The notes beneath the pieces are model-generated. The model saw only the letters and a program-made list of their open reading frames with translations, did not search any database and was not told the DNA's origin. This document shows positions 23,007 through 34,470 of a stretch of DNA of 64,000 bases, piece after piece (position 1 is the stretch's first letter; each line of letters starts with the position of its first letter). Both the position numbers and the translations under genes were made by a program. The DNA comes from CAMREV01 sp051650525 (lineage in GTDB: Bacteria; Bacillota_I; Bacilli_A; Mycoplasmatales; Mycoplasmoidaceae): the NCBI GenBank assembly GCA_051650525.1, contig JBOFJE010000008.1, positions 114,676-178,675 of the forward strand. Direction: 5' to 3'.

Positions 23007-24393
23007 TAATATTAAACCTGAAAATCATTATGACTTAATTATTATTGGAGCAGGTCCTGGTGGATATGTTGCAGCAGAACATGCTGCAAAAAATGGTTTA
23101 AAAACGATTATTTTTGAAAAAGAACATTTTGGTGGAGTTTGCTTAAATAAAGGTTGTATCCCAACTAAATCTTTACTAAAATCTGCTAAGATCTTCCATT
23201 ATATAAAGGAAGCTGAACAATTTGGTATTATTTTCAATAAGGAATGTTCCTTTAAAATTGACTGAAATAAAATGCAAAATAGAAAAAAAGAAGTAGTTGC
23301 AAAATTAGTGGAAGGAATAAAATTTTTATTAAAAAGTGCTAGAGCAACATATGTCGAAGGTTATGCTACATTAATTGGCGATCACACTGTTGAAGCAAAT
23401 AAAGAATTATATTATGGGGAAAAAATTATTCTTGCAACAGGAAGTTATCCAAGGGATTTAAATTTACCAGGATTTAAAGAAGCAAAAGCAAATAAAATTG
23501 TTATTGATAGTACTGATTCTCTAATGCTTGATGAGGTTCCAAAAGAATTTGGTGTTATCGGTGGTGGTGTTATTGGTGTTGAATTTGCCATTTTATATGC
23601 AGAATTGGGTAGTAAAGTTACAATTTTCCAAGGATTAGATACTATTCTTGAATTATTAGATAAAGATATTTCAAAATCCATAACTGAATACCTTATCAAA
23701 AAAGGTGTTAAAATTTTAACAAATGTTAAAGTTAAATCAATTAAAAAGGATAGATTAATTTATGAGGTTGATAATAAAGAAGCAGAATATAAAGCTGATA
23801 AGTTATTAGTTTCTGTTGGAAGAGTTGCAGATTATAGTGCTTTTAAAAATATTGATATTAATTATGATGAAAAAAATAAAATAGTTCTTAATCAACATTT
23901 ACAAACATCAAAAAGACATATCTATGCAATTGGTGATGTCTCACAACAGATAATGTTAGCCCATGTTGCATACAAACATGCGATCATGGCTGTTGATCAT
24001 ATTAGAGGGGGGGATGTCAAATATAATTTATTTGAAACTCCTTCATGTATTTATACATATCCAGAAGTTGCCACAATTGGTTATACTGAAGAGCAATTAT
24101 CTGGTGTTAATTATATTTCAAGTAAAATTCCAATGTCTCATATTGGAAAAGCCTTAGCAGATAATGAATCTTTTGGTTTTGTAAAAATGTTATTTGAGAA
24201 AGAATCTGGAAAAATTCTTGGTTGCCACATTATTGCTGCAACAGCATCTGATTTAATAAGTGAAATATCTTTAGCAATGCAAGTTGAAGCAACTGTTTTT
24301 GACCTTGCAACAACAATTCACCCTCATCCAACTTTATCAGAAATTTTCTATGATGTTGCAAAAAAGGCAATTTATGAAAATTATTCAAAGTAA
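22996..24393 (+). CDS. pdhD: dihydrolipoamide dehydrogenase (E3)
   Basis: FAD enzyme that reoxidises lipoamide and makes NADH. 465 residues: FAD motif IIGAGPGGYVAAEHAA, redox disulfide GGVCLNKGCIPTK, NAD motif GGGVIGVEFA, IYAIGDVS, and catalytic C-terminal HPHPTLSE. No N-terminal lipoyl domain is present. The start ATG at 22996 lies inside the end of pdhC, with AAGGA nine bases upstream; an earlier in-frame ATG (22897) would only add unrelated residues. Confidence 0.96.
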
Positions 24394-25393
24394 TGAAAAA
24401 ATTTGGCTTTTTATTTCAGATAAAACTAATCCTTTTTATAATTTAGCCCTTGAAGAATTTCTTTTAACAAAAATTTTTGAAAATTATCATGTTCCTATTA
24501 TTTTCCTTTGAAGAAATCAAAACACAATTGTCATTGGACAAAATCAAATTGCAGAAATAGAAATTGATTTAGAAACTGCTGCAAAAGATGGTGTCAATCT
24601 TGTAAAAAGGTTATCTGGTGGTGGAACTGTTTTTCATGATTTAGGTAATTTTTGTTTTTCTTTTATTGTTAAAAATGAAAACCAAGCTGGTAATTATCAA
24701 ATATTTTTGGAGCCAATCATTGATTTCTTTAAAAATTATGGTTTGGATGCTAAAATACATGGAAAAAATGATTTGACAATCAATGACATAAAAATTAGTG
24801 GAAATGCTCAATACCTTTATAAAAATTCTCTATTGCATCATGGAACATTATTGTATGATGTAAATCTTCAATCAATTAAAAAATATCTAAAATTAAATCC
24901 AATTAAATTAAATACTAAGGTTCAAAGATCACAAGTTACCCAAGTTGCTAACATAATTGATTTCCTTGAAAATAAAATTGATAAGGAAAATATGTTTAAA
25001 AATTTAGTTGATTTTTTTAAAAAACAAAAAAACATAATTAAATTTAATTTATCTGAAAAAACCGAAGGTATTCAAATTTTAAAATCAAAGTTTGAAAACT
25101 ATGATTGAACTTTTTTCCATCCTGCTGGATTAAAAAAACATAATTCTGCAAGATTTGATGGTGGGACAATTTCACTTTGATTAAAGTTAAATGATAATAT
25201 TATTGAAAAAATCATTTTTGAAGGTGATTTTCTATCCATTAAAAAGCATGATGAACTTCAAGAAAAATTTGTTAATCAAGAATTAAAATTAACTAGTATT
25301 GAAAAATTACTAGATGAAATAATAATTAGTGATTATTTTGGAAAAATATCTAAGAAAGAACTATTGGCTTTATTTTTTAATATTATTAAATAA
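24374..25393 (+). CDS. lplA: lipoate-protein ligase
   Basis: Activates lipoate with ATP and attaches it to the lipoyl Lys of PdhC. 339 residues with NLALEEFLL, the RRNQN-like IFLWRNQNTIVIGQNQ, KRLSGGGTVFHDLGN (ligase signature) and the catalytic Lys region DLTINDIKISGNAQ. The C-terminal accessory domain has the HPAGLKKHNSARFDGG stretch. The ATG at 24374 overlaps pdhD by 20 bases; the TAATG at 24391-24395 is out of frame and not used. Its place in the PDH operon ties modification to substrate synthesis. Confidence 0.93.
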
Positions 25394-25394
25394 C

Positions 25395-25424
25395 TTGTAT
25401 CTTGGATAATTAATATAATATAAT
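25395..25424 (+). promoter_or_regulatory. likely promoter of nusA-infB-rbfA
   Basis: TTGTAT (25395-25400), an 18-base spacer and TATAAT (25419-25424); a second TATAAT overlaps at 25414-25419. Predicted transcription would begin right at the foot of the following 14-bp hairpin. Inference from consensus only. Confidence 0.5.
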
Positions 25425-25431
25425 GTTTATG

Positions 25432-25462
25432 TATGGATAAACCAAACATTGGTTTATCCATA
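25432..25462 (+). terminator. perfect 14-bp hairpin: PDH terminator and/or nusA leader
   Basis: TATGGATAAACCAA and its exact complement flank a 3-base loop, followed by TTTTATT. It can end the pdhABCD-lplA transcript. Since the likely nusA promoter lies just upstream, the same hairpin may also be the 5' end of the nusA mRNA. Confidence 0.7.
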
Positions 25463-25491
25463 TATTTTATTAAATTGAATATGGAGTTAAA

Positions 25492-27129
25492 ATGAAAAAT
25501 AACATTTGATTTGATTTGTTTAATTCTCTTGCTGTTAAATATAAAACTAGTGAAGCTAAAATTATTGAAAATTTTGCTTTTTCAATTGAAAAAGCATATT
25601 TAAAAGAATTTCCTGATTTAGAAATTAGAGTTGATATTAATTCTGAAAAGAAAACAATTAAACTAATTGAATTAAGAACAGTAGTGAAAGATTATCCTGA
25701 AATTGATGATGATTTAGAAATTAGTCTTGAAGATGCAATATCTGTTGATCCTAAAATTAAAATTGGTGAAAAATTAGAAACAAAAATAGATATTTCTAAT
25801 TTTGAAAGAAGAATTGCTGCTCATGTAAAGCAAATTTTTTCCCAAAAAATGTCTGAAATTTCTAACCTTCAAATTTATGATGTTTGAAAAGATAAAATAG
25901 GAACTATCATTAGAGCACCTATTGAAGAAAATAAAGATAAATACATTGAGATTAATCTAGGTGTTAATATAAAAGGTGTTTTATTAAGAAGTGAACAAAT
26001 TAAAAATGAAAAGTTAGAACATAATAAAAAATACTTTTTTTATATTAAAGATGTCAAAGAATCAACTAAAGGATGACCAATCATATTGTCAAGAATCCAT
26101 CCTGGATTGGTAGAAAATTTAATTCAAGAATTTGTTGATGAAGTTAAAAATAATATTGTAGAAATTAAATCAATAAGTAGAATTCCTGGTTTTAAGACAA
26201 AAGTTGCAGTATATTCTAATACTCCAGGTGTGGATCCAGTTGGAGCATGTGTTGGCATGAATGGAGAAAGAATAAAATCAATTTCTCGAGAAATTAATAA
26301 TGAGCATGTTGATTTTATTAGGTATAGTGAAGATATTTTACAATTGATTGTTAATGCTTGCTCTCCTCACAAAATTTTAGGGGTTGAAATTAATAACGAT
26401 GAAGAAGATGATATTAATCCATTCCATAAATTTATTACACTAATTACAGAACAGGAAAATATTCCTAAATTAATTGGTAAAGAGGGAAATAATATTAAGT
26501 TAATTTCTAAAATAACTAATGCTACTATTGAAGGAATTTTTTCAAAAGAAGATGCGATTGAAAATGAAATTAAATTCATTGATGTATCTGGTTTAAATCC
26601 CATTAAATATGGAACATCTTTTAAAGGATTTAATAGAAATAATAATGATATTTTTGATGATGACATTGATTCTTTCTTAGATGATTTTACATCAAATTTT
26701 TCTAAATCTAAAAATACAAAAAATTATAAAAATAAAAATAATTATAAAAATCAAGATTATCATAGCAATACATATTATGAAAGGGAAGAAATTATTGAAG
26801 ACAATAATTCAAAATCTCTTGATGATGATTTCTTTGATGACATTATTAATAATATTTCTGTTGCAAAAAAACAACCTGTAGTAGAAAAATTTGCTGTTAA
26901 AGAAAATATTGATGAAATGATTTTTGGTAGTCATAATTTTAATAAAGATAATGGTCCAAAATATAAAAAACCAAAAAGAGTTAAACCTTTTGCTAATAAA
27001 ATTGAATCTATTTTTAAAGATGAAGTTGATGATTTTCAAGATATTACAGAAGATTCTTTAAATGATGCTAGTGGAGATGAAAAAATTACTTTTTCTGATT
27101 ACTTAGATATTGAATTAGATGAAGAATAG
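25492..27129 (+). CDS. nusA: transcription termination/antitermination factor NusA
   Basis: Binds RNA polymerase and nascent RNA, controlling pausing and termination. 545 residues: N-terminal polymerase-binding domain (1-125), S1 domain (about 130-195, ending GWPIILSRIHP), KH1 with GVDPVGACVGMNGERIKSI, and KH2 with IPKLIGKEGNNIKLISK. After residue 365 comes a long Asp/Asn/Lys-rich tail with DDDIDSFLDDF, not part of the core; such acidic tails occur in other mycoplasma NusA. rimP, ylxR and the L7Ae-like gene normally around nusA are absent here. Confidence 0.95.
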
Positions 27130-27162
27130 TTTTAAAATAAAAAAATAAATTTAGGAGTTAAT

Positions 27163-29022
27163 GTGAAAAAAACAATGTTTAAAAAGAAAAATGTAAAGGG
27201 GAAAAAATTTCCTGCCAAAAAAGTAGATAACCGAAAGAATATTGATATTAAAACTTCAATTAAGAGTGTTAAAACAGGCATTAATCAACAAGGTATTTTT
27301 ATTTTTACAAAACAATTAACTCCAGATAAATTTGCAGAAAAACTATCTAGATCTCCACAAGAGATTATTAAATATTTTTTTATGAAAGGTCAACTTGTTG
27401 TTTTAAATAATCTTTTAACTGTGGAACAGATGGGAGAATATTGTTTAGAATGTGGGTATGATTACAAATGAGAAGAAGAAATTAATCAGACAAATTTTCT
27501 AGATAAAGTTGATCATTATTTTGTTGGATTAGAAACTAAAAAAAGACCTCCAGTGATTACAATTATGGGTCATGTAAATCATGGTAAAACAACTTTATTA
27601 GATTTTATTAAAAATAGTAAAATTGTTGACAAAGAATTTGGTGGGATAACACAACATATAGGTGCATATTCGATTGGAGAAGGTGATAATATGATTACCT
27701 TAATTGATACGCCTGGTCATGAAGCTTTTACCCACATGAGAAAAAGGGGAGCTAGTGTTACTGATATTGTTGTCATAGTTGTTGCTGTTGATGATGGAAT
27801 CATGCCTCAAACTAGAGAAGCCATTGATCATGCAAAAGCAGCTAATACTAAAATAATTGTCTTCATTAATAAAATGGATAAATATGGTTCTGATCCAGAA
27901 AAAGTGATGGGACAACTTGCAGAATATGGTTTAAATCCTGAAGAATGAGGAGGAGATACTATTTTTATTAAAGGTTCTGCAAAAACAGGCTTGGGTGTAG
28001 ATGAATTAAAAGAATCAATCTTGTTGGTTGCTGAATTAATGGATTTAAAAGCAGTTTATGATGCAGTAGCTACTGGAACTGTTATTGAAAGTAATATGGA
28101 TCGTGGTCTTGGTCCAGTAGCTAATATTTTAATTAAAAATGGAACTCTAAATCTTGGTGATTTTGTTATTATTGGAAATTGTTATGGCAAAATTAGAAGA
28201 ATAATTAATGATATTGGAAAAGATATAAAATCAGCTAATCCTTCAATGCCAGTTTTGATTTGTGGATTGAATAATACTCCAGAATCTGGTGATAAATTTT
28301 TGGTTGTTAAAGATGAAAAAACAGCAAAAAATATAATTAGTGTAAAAATAAATGAACAAGGTCAAAAACCTCTTAATCAAATTTTTACTGATTCAGATGG
28401 CAAGAAAACCTTAAATGTCATAATTAAATGTGATGTTAATGGTTCAATTCAAGCAATTAATTCAATCTTGGATAAAATTAAAGTTGATGGTACTATTTTA
28501 AATATTGTCAGAACTGCTACTGGAAATGTTAGCGAATCAGATATATCTCTTGCAAAAGTTACAGATTCGATAATTTATGGTTTTAACACAACTGTTAATA
28601 AGCAAACTATTAACTATGCTAAAAGTGAAGATATTATGATTAAATTACATAACGTTATTTATCAAATGAAAGAAGAAATAGAATCGATTATGATTGGAAT
28701 TCTTGATCCAATTTTTGAGGAAAAAATTAATGGTAAGGGCATTGTGCAACAAACATGAAATCACTCTGATATTGGACAAATTGCTGGTTGTTTGATTAAT
28801 GAAGGTGAATTTCAAAGAAATTCTTTTGTTAGGGTTTTGAGAGAAAATAAAATTATAATTGAGAAAGCAAAAATAACATCTCTTAAGCATGAAAAAAACT
28901 CTATCACAAAAATTGCTGCTGGAAAAGAATGTGGTCTTACTTTAGAAAATTTTAATGATTTTGTTATTGGAGATAAATTAGAATTTTATTCTTTAGAAAA
29001 AAAAATGATTGGTAAATTATAA
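27163..29022 (+). CDS. infB: translation initiation factor IF-2
   Basis: GTPase that brings fMet-tRNA to the ribosome. 619 residues: basic N-terminus, IF2N domain (about 50-100), G domain with GHVNHGKTTLL (G1), GGITQHIGAY, DTPGHEAF (G3) and NKMDKYG (G4), then domains II-IV. The N-terminal region is short as in other mycoplasmas. GTG at 27163 is chosen: AGGAG sits five bases upstream, while the ATG at 27175 would be 17 bases away. Between nusA and rbfA as in M. genitalium. Confidence 0.96.
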
Positions 29023-29388
29023 ATGAACCAAATGAAAAATATTAAAACACAAAAATATGAATCTCAGATTACAAAAGAATTAAATCAATTTATTCATCAA
29101 GAAATTTATAATAAAACTTTAAAATTTGCTAAAATTACATATGTAAAACTTTCTAATGATTATTCATCAATTAAAGCATATGTTGATTGCATGCAAAGAG
29201 ATAAATTAGATATCTTAATCAAAAAATTAAATGAAAGTCATAAGTTATTTAGAAATCAAATAGCTCAAAATTTTAGTTTTAAATATTGTCCTAATATTAT
29301 TTTTATTAGAGATGAAACTATTGATCGTGTTGAAGAAATTGAAATTATCTTCAATCAGATTCACAATAAGGAAAATAGAAATGATTAA
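29023..29388 (+). CDS. rbfA: ribosome-binding factor A
   Basis: 30S maturation factor binding near the 16S 5' helix. 121 residues with a KH-like fold: KITYVKLSNDYSSIKAYVDC, and the C-terminal PNIIFIRDETIDRVEEIE segment is characteristic. It begins directly after the infB stop and overlaps the next gene by 8 bases (ATGATTAA). Confidence 0.9.
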   Translation: MNQMKNIKTQKYESQITKELNQFIHQEIYNKTLKFAKITYVKLSNDYSSIKAYVDCMQRDKLDILIKKLNESHKLFRNQIAQNFSFKYCPNIIFIRDETIDRVEEIEIIFNQIHNKENRND

Positions 29389-30118
29389 ATTAAGAAAAAG
29401 TGATGGTGCTGAAAAAGGTACTTCTGACAGTAGAAATATTGAAAAAAACATTACTAATAATAATTCTATTGTTAAAAATAATTTAGAAAGGAAAGTAATT
29501 CAACCAAATGAGAAATTAATTACAAATATCACTAATGATACTTTTTTCCAAAAATTTGATAAAAGTAAAAAAGATCACAGTAAAAATATTAAAAAACTTA
29601 AATTAGAAAAAAAGGGAAAGGAAATTAATTCAGGGACAATGACTGTTCTTGAAAAAAAACTCCAAGGAAATAAATTTGTTATTAAATTATATAGCTCTTT
29701 TGCAATAGTTAGTGCATTTATTATTATTCTAGGTGTTGTATTATTTACTCTTCTTATTGATTTTTATCATGGCACTCCTGCTGTATTACCAAAAGATATT
29801 ATTATTGCTAAACCTTTTTATGAATTTATTAGAGATTGCCAATATCAAAATCAAATTGATATTTATAAGCCTTTAGTGCAGACATTAATTATTATTTCAA
29901 TGATAGCAGTAGTTTTAGTCTTTTTACCAATAATATTTATGATCACTACATGGTTTGTTGGAATTAGTAATATTCATCAAGATAAAAAATATGCAATTTT
30001 TTATATGACAACATTATCTATTTCTATATTTTTATTATTTTTCGCCATGATACTATTATTTGCAATTGGTTGAGGTCCAAAATTACCATTTGTTTATCCA
30101 ATTAATCCTGCTCAATAA
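29381..30118 (+). CDS. conserved-position membrane protein after rbfA
   Basis: 245 residues. Residues 1-95 are a polar Lys/Asn-rich cytoplasmic segment. Three hydrophobic spans follow: around 105-130 (FAIVSAFIIILGVVLF), 165-190 (LIIISMIAVVLVFLPIIFMI) and 207-230 (TTLSISIFLLFFAMILL). A membrane protein also follows rbfA in M. genitalium (MG144, from memory), so this may be its counterpart. No catalytic motif is visible; function unknown. Confidence 0.7.
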
Positions 30119-30157
30119 ATAAAAAATAAATTCTAATTAATAGAATTTATTTTTTAT
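30119..30157. terminator. bidirectional terminator between the nusA operon and pflA
   Basis: A perfect 17-bp AT-rich stem (around AAATTCTA / TAGAATTT) with loop ATTAA, flanked by A and T runs. It serves convergent genes; the pflA stop codon (30147-30149) lies inside the right arm. Confidence 0.75.
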
Positions 30158-30887
30158 TTATTCCTATATTAATTCATTTCTTAGCTTCTGCTATCTGTTC
30201 ATCAGTTGGTTCAGAAACACCAGGTAATGGTGTTTTCAATCCCATGTTTTCATATTTTGAATACATTAAAAGATGGTATGGAAGAATTTCAAATTTTTGA
30301 CAATATTTTAATTTTGAAACAAATCATCCAAGATTTACTAAATCATCAGGCTCATCAGTTAATCCAGGCACTATAACTTGTCTTACTCAATAAGGTTTGT
30401 GTATTTTTTCTAAATACTCAATAAATTTAATTTCAGATTGTTTTTCAGATTTAACTCCTGTAATTAGTTCATATTTTTCAGGATTAATATGTTTAATATC
30501 TATTAGTCAAAGATCTATTAAATCAATTAATATTTTATTTTTGACTTCAAATTCAGGCTTAAAGAAATATGCAGCAGTATCAATTGTTAAATGAATTTTT
30601 TCTTTTTGGCAAACTTTTCCAAGTTCAATCAAAAAGTCTAAATGTAATCAAGGTTCTCCGCCTGAAACAGTTATCCCACCACCATTTTTATAAAAATTAA
30701 TGTTTCGATTATAATTATCAATAACTTCTTCAACACTTATTCAGGTAGAATCGCCTACCATATCTCAAGATTCAGGATTATGACAATATTTACACCTTAA
30801 TGGACATCCCTGTAAAAATAATATCATTCTAGTTCCAGGACCATCTACATTACCAAATGATTCAATCTTAAAGTATCTAGCTTTCAT
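30147..30887 (-). CDS. pflA: pyruvate formate-lyase activating enzyme
   Basis: Radical SAM enzyme that installs the glycyl radical on pyruvate formate-lyase. 246 residues with the cluster motif GCPLRCKYCHNP (CxxxCxxC, near residue 30), GGGITVSGGEP (SAM-binding GGE), DTAAYF and DIKHINPEKY. The short N-terminus without an extra ferredoxin domain matches PFL-AE. Its target pflB is not in this window. pflA suggests a formate-producing anaerobic route next to the PDH complex. Confidence 0.93.
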
Positions 30888-30940
30888 TTTTATTCCTAGT
30901 GTATTATTAATTCAATCATAAAACAGAATTTCATAAAATA

Positions 30941-30970
30941 AAAAATTAAAACTAAATAGTTTTAATTTTT
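30941..30970 (-). terminator. terminator overlapping the end of the 107-residue protein gene
   Basis: A 14-bp stem AAAAATTAAAACTA / TAGTTTTAATTTTT. On the minus strand it overlaps the stop codon at 30962-30964 and is followed by a T-rich stretch. Confidence 0.6.
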
Positions 30971-31285
30971 AAAATTTCCATTATTATCTTCATTATTATT
31001 ATTCTTTTTTTGATTCTTAATTGAAGGCATTTCAGTCATTTGATTAAATAATTCACTCATATCTATTTTACTAATATCTATATTATTTAATGCTTCTTTT
31101 TGTTCATTTGATAAGCCTTCAAATTGTTTAGAACTATTAGAAAAGTTTTTTAAAATGTATTCAATGAAGTTATCAGTAGATCAAATATTTATCAATTTTA
31201 AACTATTCTCTTCTGCTTTATATTTTTTTTCTAAATCCTTAAACAAATCTTCACTTATCTCAATTGATATTTTATTTTTACTCAT
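30962..31285 (-). CDS. small hypothetical protein, possible ribbon-helix-helix N-terminus
   Basis: 107 residues, 12 bases after ppa. The N-terminus (KISIEISEDLFKDLEKKY) alternates polar and hydrophobic residues before a helix, as in CopG/Arc-type ribbon-helix-helix proteins; no DNA-binding evidence beyond that. The middle has NEQKEALNNIDISKIDMSELFNQM, and the C-terminus is Asn/Lys-rich and probably disordered. Not recognised. Its place after ppa on the same strand suggests co-transcription. Confidence 0.6.
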
Positions 31286-31297
31286 ATATTTATTTCC

Positions 31298-31843
31298 TTA
31301 TTTACTATAATATTCTGGATGTTCTTTTTTCATTTTAGTTAAAAAATCATTTTTTTCTAAATTACTGTATTTATTAAACAACTCCACACAGATATTATAT
31401 TCTTTAATTGCTCATTCATACGATTTAAAACCTTTTATTAAAACTTTTTTTTCTTGTAAATTTTTATAATTGATAAAAAAATCTTGAATTTCTTTTAATA
31501 AATGATCATTAAGATCATCAATTTTTAAAATATTATTGTATCTTGGATCACAATCAATTACAGTAATTAATTTAGTATCTGTTTCTCCATTATCAATCAT
31601 TTCCATAGCACCAAGAACTCTAACTGGAACAATCGATCCTGGCATAAATTCTTGATCTGCAATTATCATTGCATCTAATTCATCACCATCTCAATCTAAA
31701 GTTTTACTTATAAATCCATAATTAATTGGATACGGAGCAGAACCATATAAAATCCGATCAACAATTATATTTTTAGTCTTACGATCATATTCATATTTAA
31801 TTTTTGAATTTTTTGGAATTTCAACAGTAACATTAATTTTCAT
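31298..31843 (-). CDS. ppa: inorganic pyrophosphatase (family I)
   Basis: Hydrolyses pyrophosphate to phosphate, pulling biosynthetic reactions forward. 181 residues with KIKYEYD, YGSAPYPINYGFI, the metal motif DWDGDELDAMI (family DGDPLD) and the third Asp in DCDPRYNN. Length is normal. It lies 12 bases before the small hypothetical gene and 8 bases after the large surface protein gene. Confidence 0.95.
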
Positions 31844-31851
31844 ACATTGCC

Positions 31852-34467
31852 TTATTTTAATTTATTAATCACTATATTTCTAATTGATTTTCTAACTTTA
31901 TCTGAATCTTTTTTATTTTTGAAGTGTTTAGTTAACACTATAATTAATAAAATGATTAGTAACAAAGCAATAAATCCAGCAACTACACTAACTATTAAAA
32001 CTATTGAAATAAATCCACTAATAGAAAAATCAACAGATCATAATGAATCATCATTATCTCAATAATAAATCTTTCCATTTAAAGTTCCATTTAAATCACT
32101 AGCATGACTTTCAATACCAGCAAAATAATTATTAACATCTGTGTAATTTAATTGAATTAAATCTTTGCTTCCATCAAATCCAATTGTTTTTTGATTTCCA
32201 GGAATTACCTTTTCCCTAATTGATTTACCAGTTTTTAATAAACGATTATAGTATCCAGAAGAATTAAAATTATCTAATGCAATTTTATTAGAATCTGGAA
32301 AAGAGAAATGAAATCCACCTTTGATTGTTATAGGAGGATCATTACCTGGGTTATTATACATAGTAAAATAATTATTTATTTCTTCTCCAGGTGGTGCATA
32401 TCAACCAAATAAAATAGGTCTAGGCTGAACTATACCATAAACTGATGTGTTTGCATTTGGTGGAACAATAGAATCATCAGAATTAAAAATTTCATTCCCA
32501 TCTCTATCAATAAATGATGGATTAGCTCTTAATTTCATTATAAAATCATTAGTTTCAGTACCACCAATTAAAAGCTTATATTGATTATCTGTAAGATCAG
32601 TTGCATAATTTCTTGAATATCATAAAGCACTATTATTAGGTATATTAATATTAGAGTCTCCTCTATATTTATATTGCATTTGATTAATTTTATAAAAAAT
32701 ATCTTTAGGATCAGTAGACTCAGGATAATATTCTTTTGCATCTTCTTTGTTAGAAGGCAACACAACATTATGATTAGTTCAATTAAATTTAAATAAATTA
32801 GTAGAACCCACTCCAGTAGGTGCATATATAATATCATCAACTGAATAATAATGAATATTAAAAGGTTGTTCTCTTAAATCATTTCCTGAGGAATCATAAG
32901 GATCCCATCCGATGGATTCAAAAACATTATTGATAACGACAGAAACCATTTTAGTATTAGGTTGAGATTTATTGCCAGTGTACTTCCCTAATCATGTAGA
33001 AGTATTTTTTATTCAAGAAGCTAAATCAGCAGTATTTAAAATACTGTCCTTAGAATTTAATTTAATATCTCCACCGCAAATTGAAAGACGATTATTACCT
33101 GATAATGCAATCCCATCACGAAAGGTAAAAGCAATATATGAAGGATTTTTATCATCTAAATCTCCTGCAATACCATAATTAATTGTAACCACTTGAGAAT
33201 TACCAGGCATACCTGATACTTTTTCAAAACCAGAATTTTGGTATAAAGGATCCATTACAGAAAAACCATCATAATCAGATTTACTAAAAATAAGTTGTTC
33301 TGGAGTTTTTAAATCACTAGAAGGGTAATCTACTGTACTATTTTGCAAAATTCAATAAATATTAAAAGATCTATGATTAATATCCATATCAGAATTTCTA
33401 TACATACCATATGGAACTATACTGTCATAATCAGGCAATGTAAACTTTCTGCTTGGAATATAATCTAAATCTAAAACTTTTTGGTTATTCTGAGTCCCAG
33501 ATTGCCCTTGAGAATAAAATCTAATTCCTGTTACAATACCATTTTCATCATCATGAACTGAATAAGCATAAAAAATAGGTTTGGAAGCACCATAAGGACA
33601 TGCAACAGTTACAGATAAAATTTTGTCATCAGCACTAAATCTTGCCAATGTTGGAATATTGAAATTAATACCAATATTGTTAATATCAATTTTTCCCTCT
33701 GAATTTATTGATATATGTTTAAAAATTGAATTTTTATTATTAACATAATTGGAAGCAGTTGCTCCAACAGGAAAAAGAAGAAAGTCATTGACATTTGATG
33801 ATAAAGTTTTATTATATGGTGATAATCCATATTTAATATTACTAGGATAATCACTACCATATTTGTTAAGTTTAATAGAATCTTTTTGTACTAATTTAAC
33901 ACTTTCTTTATTTACATATTTATATAGATTTTCAAATTGATAAGTTCTTATAAATTTATTTCCATCTTTTGTACCAATTAGGATTAAGCATTGAGATTTT
34001 CAAATTGCAGAATCTTCAATACTATCAAAATCAGTTTCTAAAATAAAAGGTTTATGATTATAATTCATATCTAAATTAGAAGAAACAACAACTATATTTA
34101 TTTTGATACTATTAGTTTTTGGATCATATCTTTTAATTCAATTAAAAAAATATTGATTATTATAGACAGTATTAATTGAATTGACAGACAAAGGAGACTG
34201 AATTATTGGATTATTTGGATCAGCTTCATTATAATCACCATATTTATCTTTTAATGTATCTCATGTTAAATAGCTTTTTCTCCGAAAAAAATTACCTGTA
34301 AATTTTTGAATAGTTGGGGAAGAATTTTTTTTAGTTTCCAATTTTTTAGAATCATAATTTATAATGCTAGCATTGTTATTATGAGAAAAAGTTGAAAATA
34401 AGGGGATAACTGAAAATATTGATAATGTAGCTATAGAAAATATTTTTTTTGTATTTATTTTTTTCAT
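31852..34467 (-). CDS. large surface protein with C-terminal membrane anchor (downstream of the pair)
   Basis: 871 residues, not recognised. An N-terminal hydrophobic segment (about 8-26, FSIATLSIFSVIPLFS) has no lipobox Cys, so it is a signal anchor or cleaved signal. A very long Asn/Ser/Tyr-rich ectodomain follows with many TGA-coded Trp. Near the C-terminus comes a strong membrane span (VDFSISGFISIVLIVSVVAG... to VLTKHF), then about 20 basic cytoplasmic residues. Three bases separate it from its upstream partner, which has the same plan. Topology suggests adhesion or cell-surface contact; function is inference. Confidence 0.75.
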
Positions 34468-34470
34468 TAT

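Noticed and set aside
24391..24395. TAATG as the lplA start
   Set aside because: That ATG is out of the lplA frame; the in-frame ATG is at 24374.
27161..27163. ATG at 27161 as the infB start
   Set aside because: It is in the wrong frame; the GTG two bases later is in frame and well placed after AGGAG.
32568..32840. Open frame of 90 codons inside the 871-residue surface protein gene
   Set aside because: Different frame, Leu/Ile-rich by-product of AT-rich coding sequence; the main frame is continuous across TGA codons.
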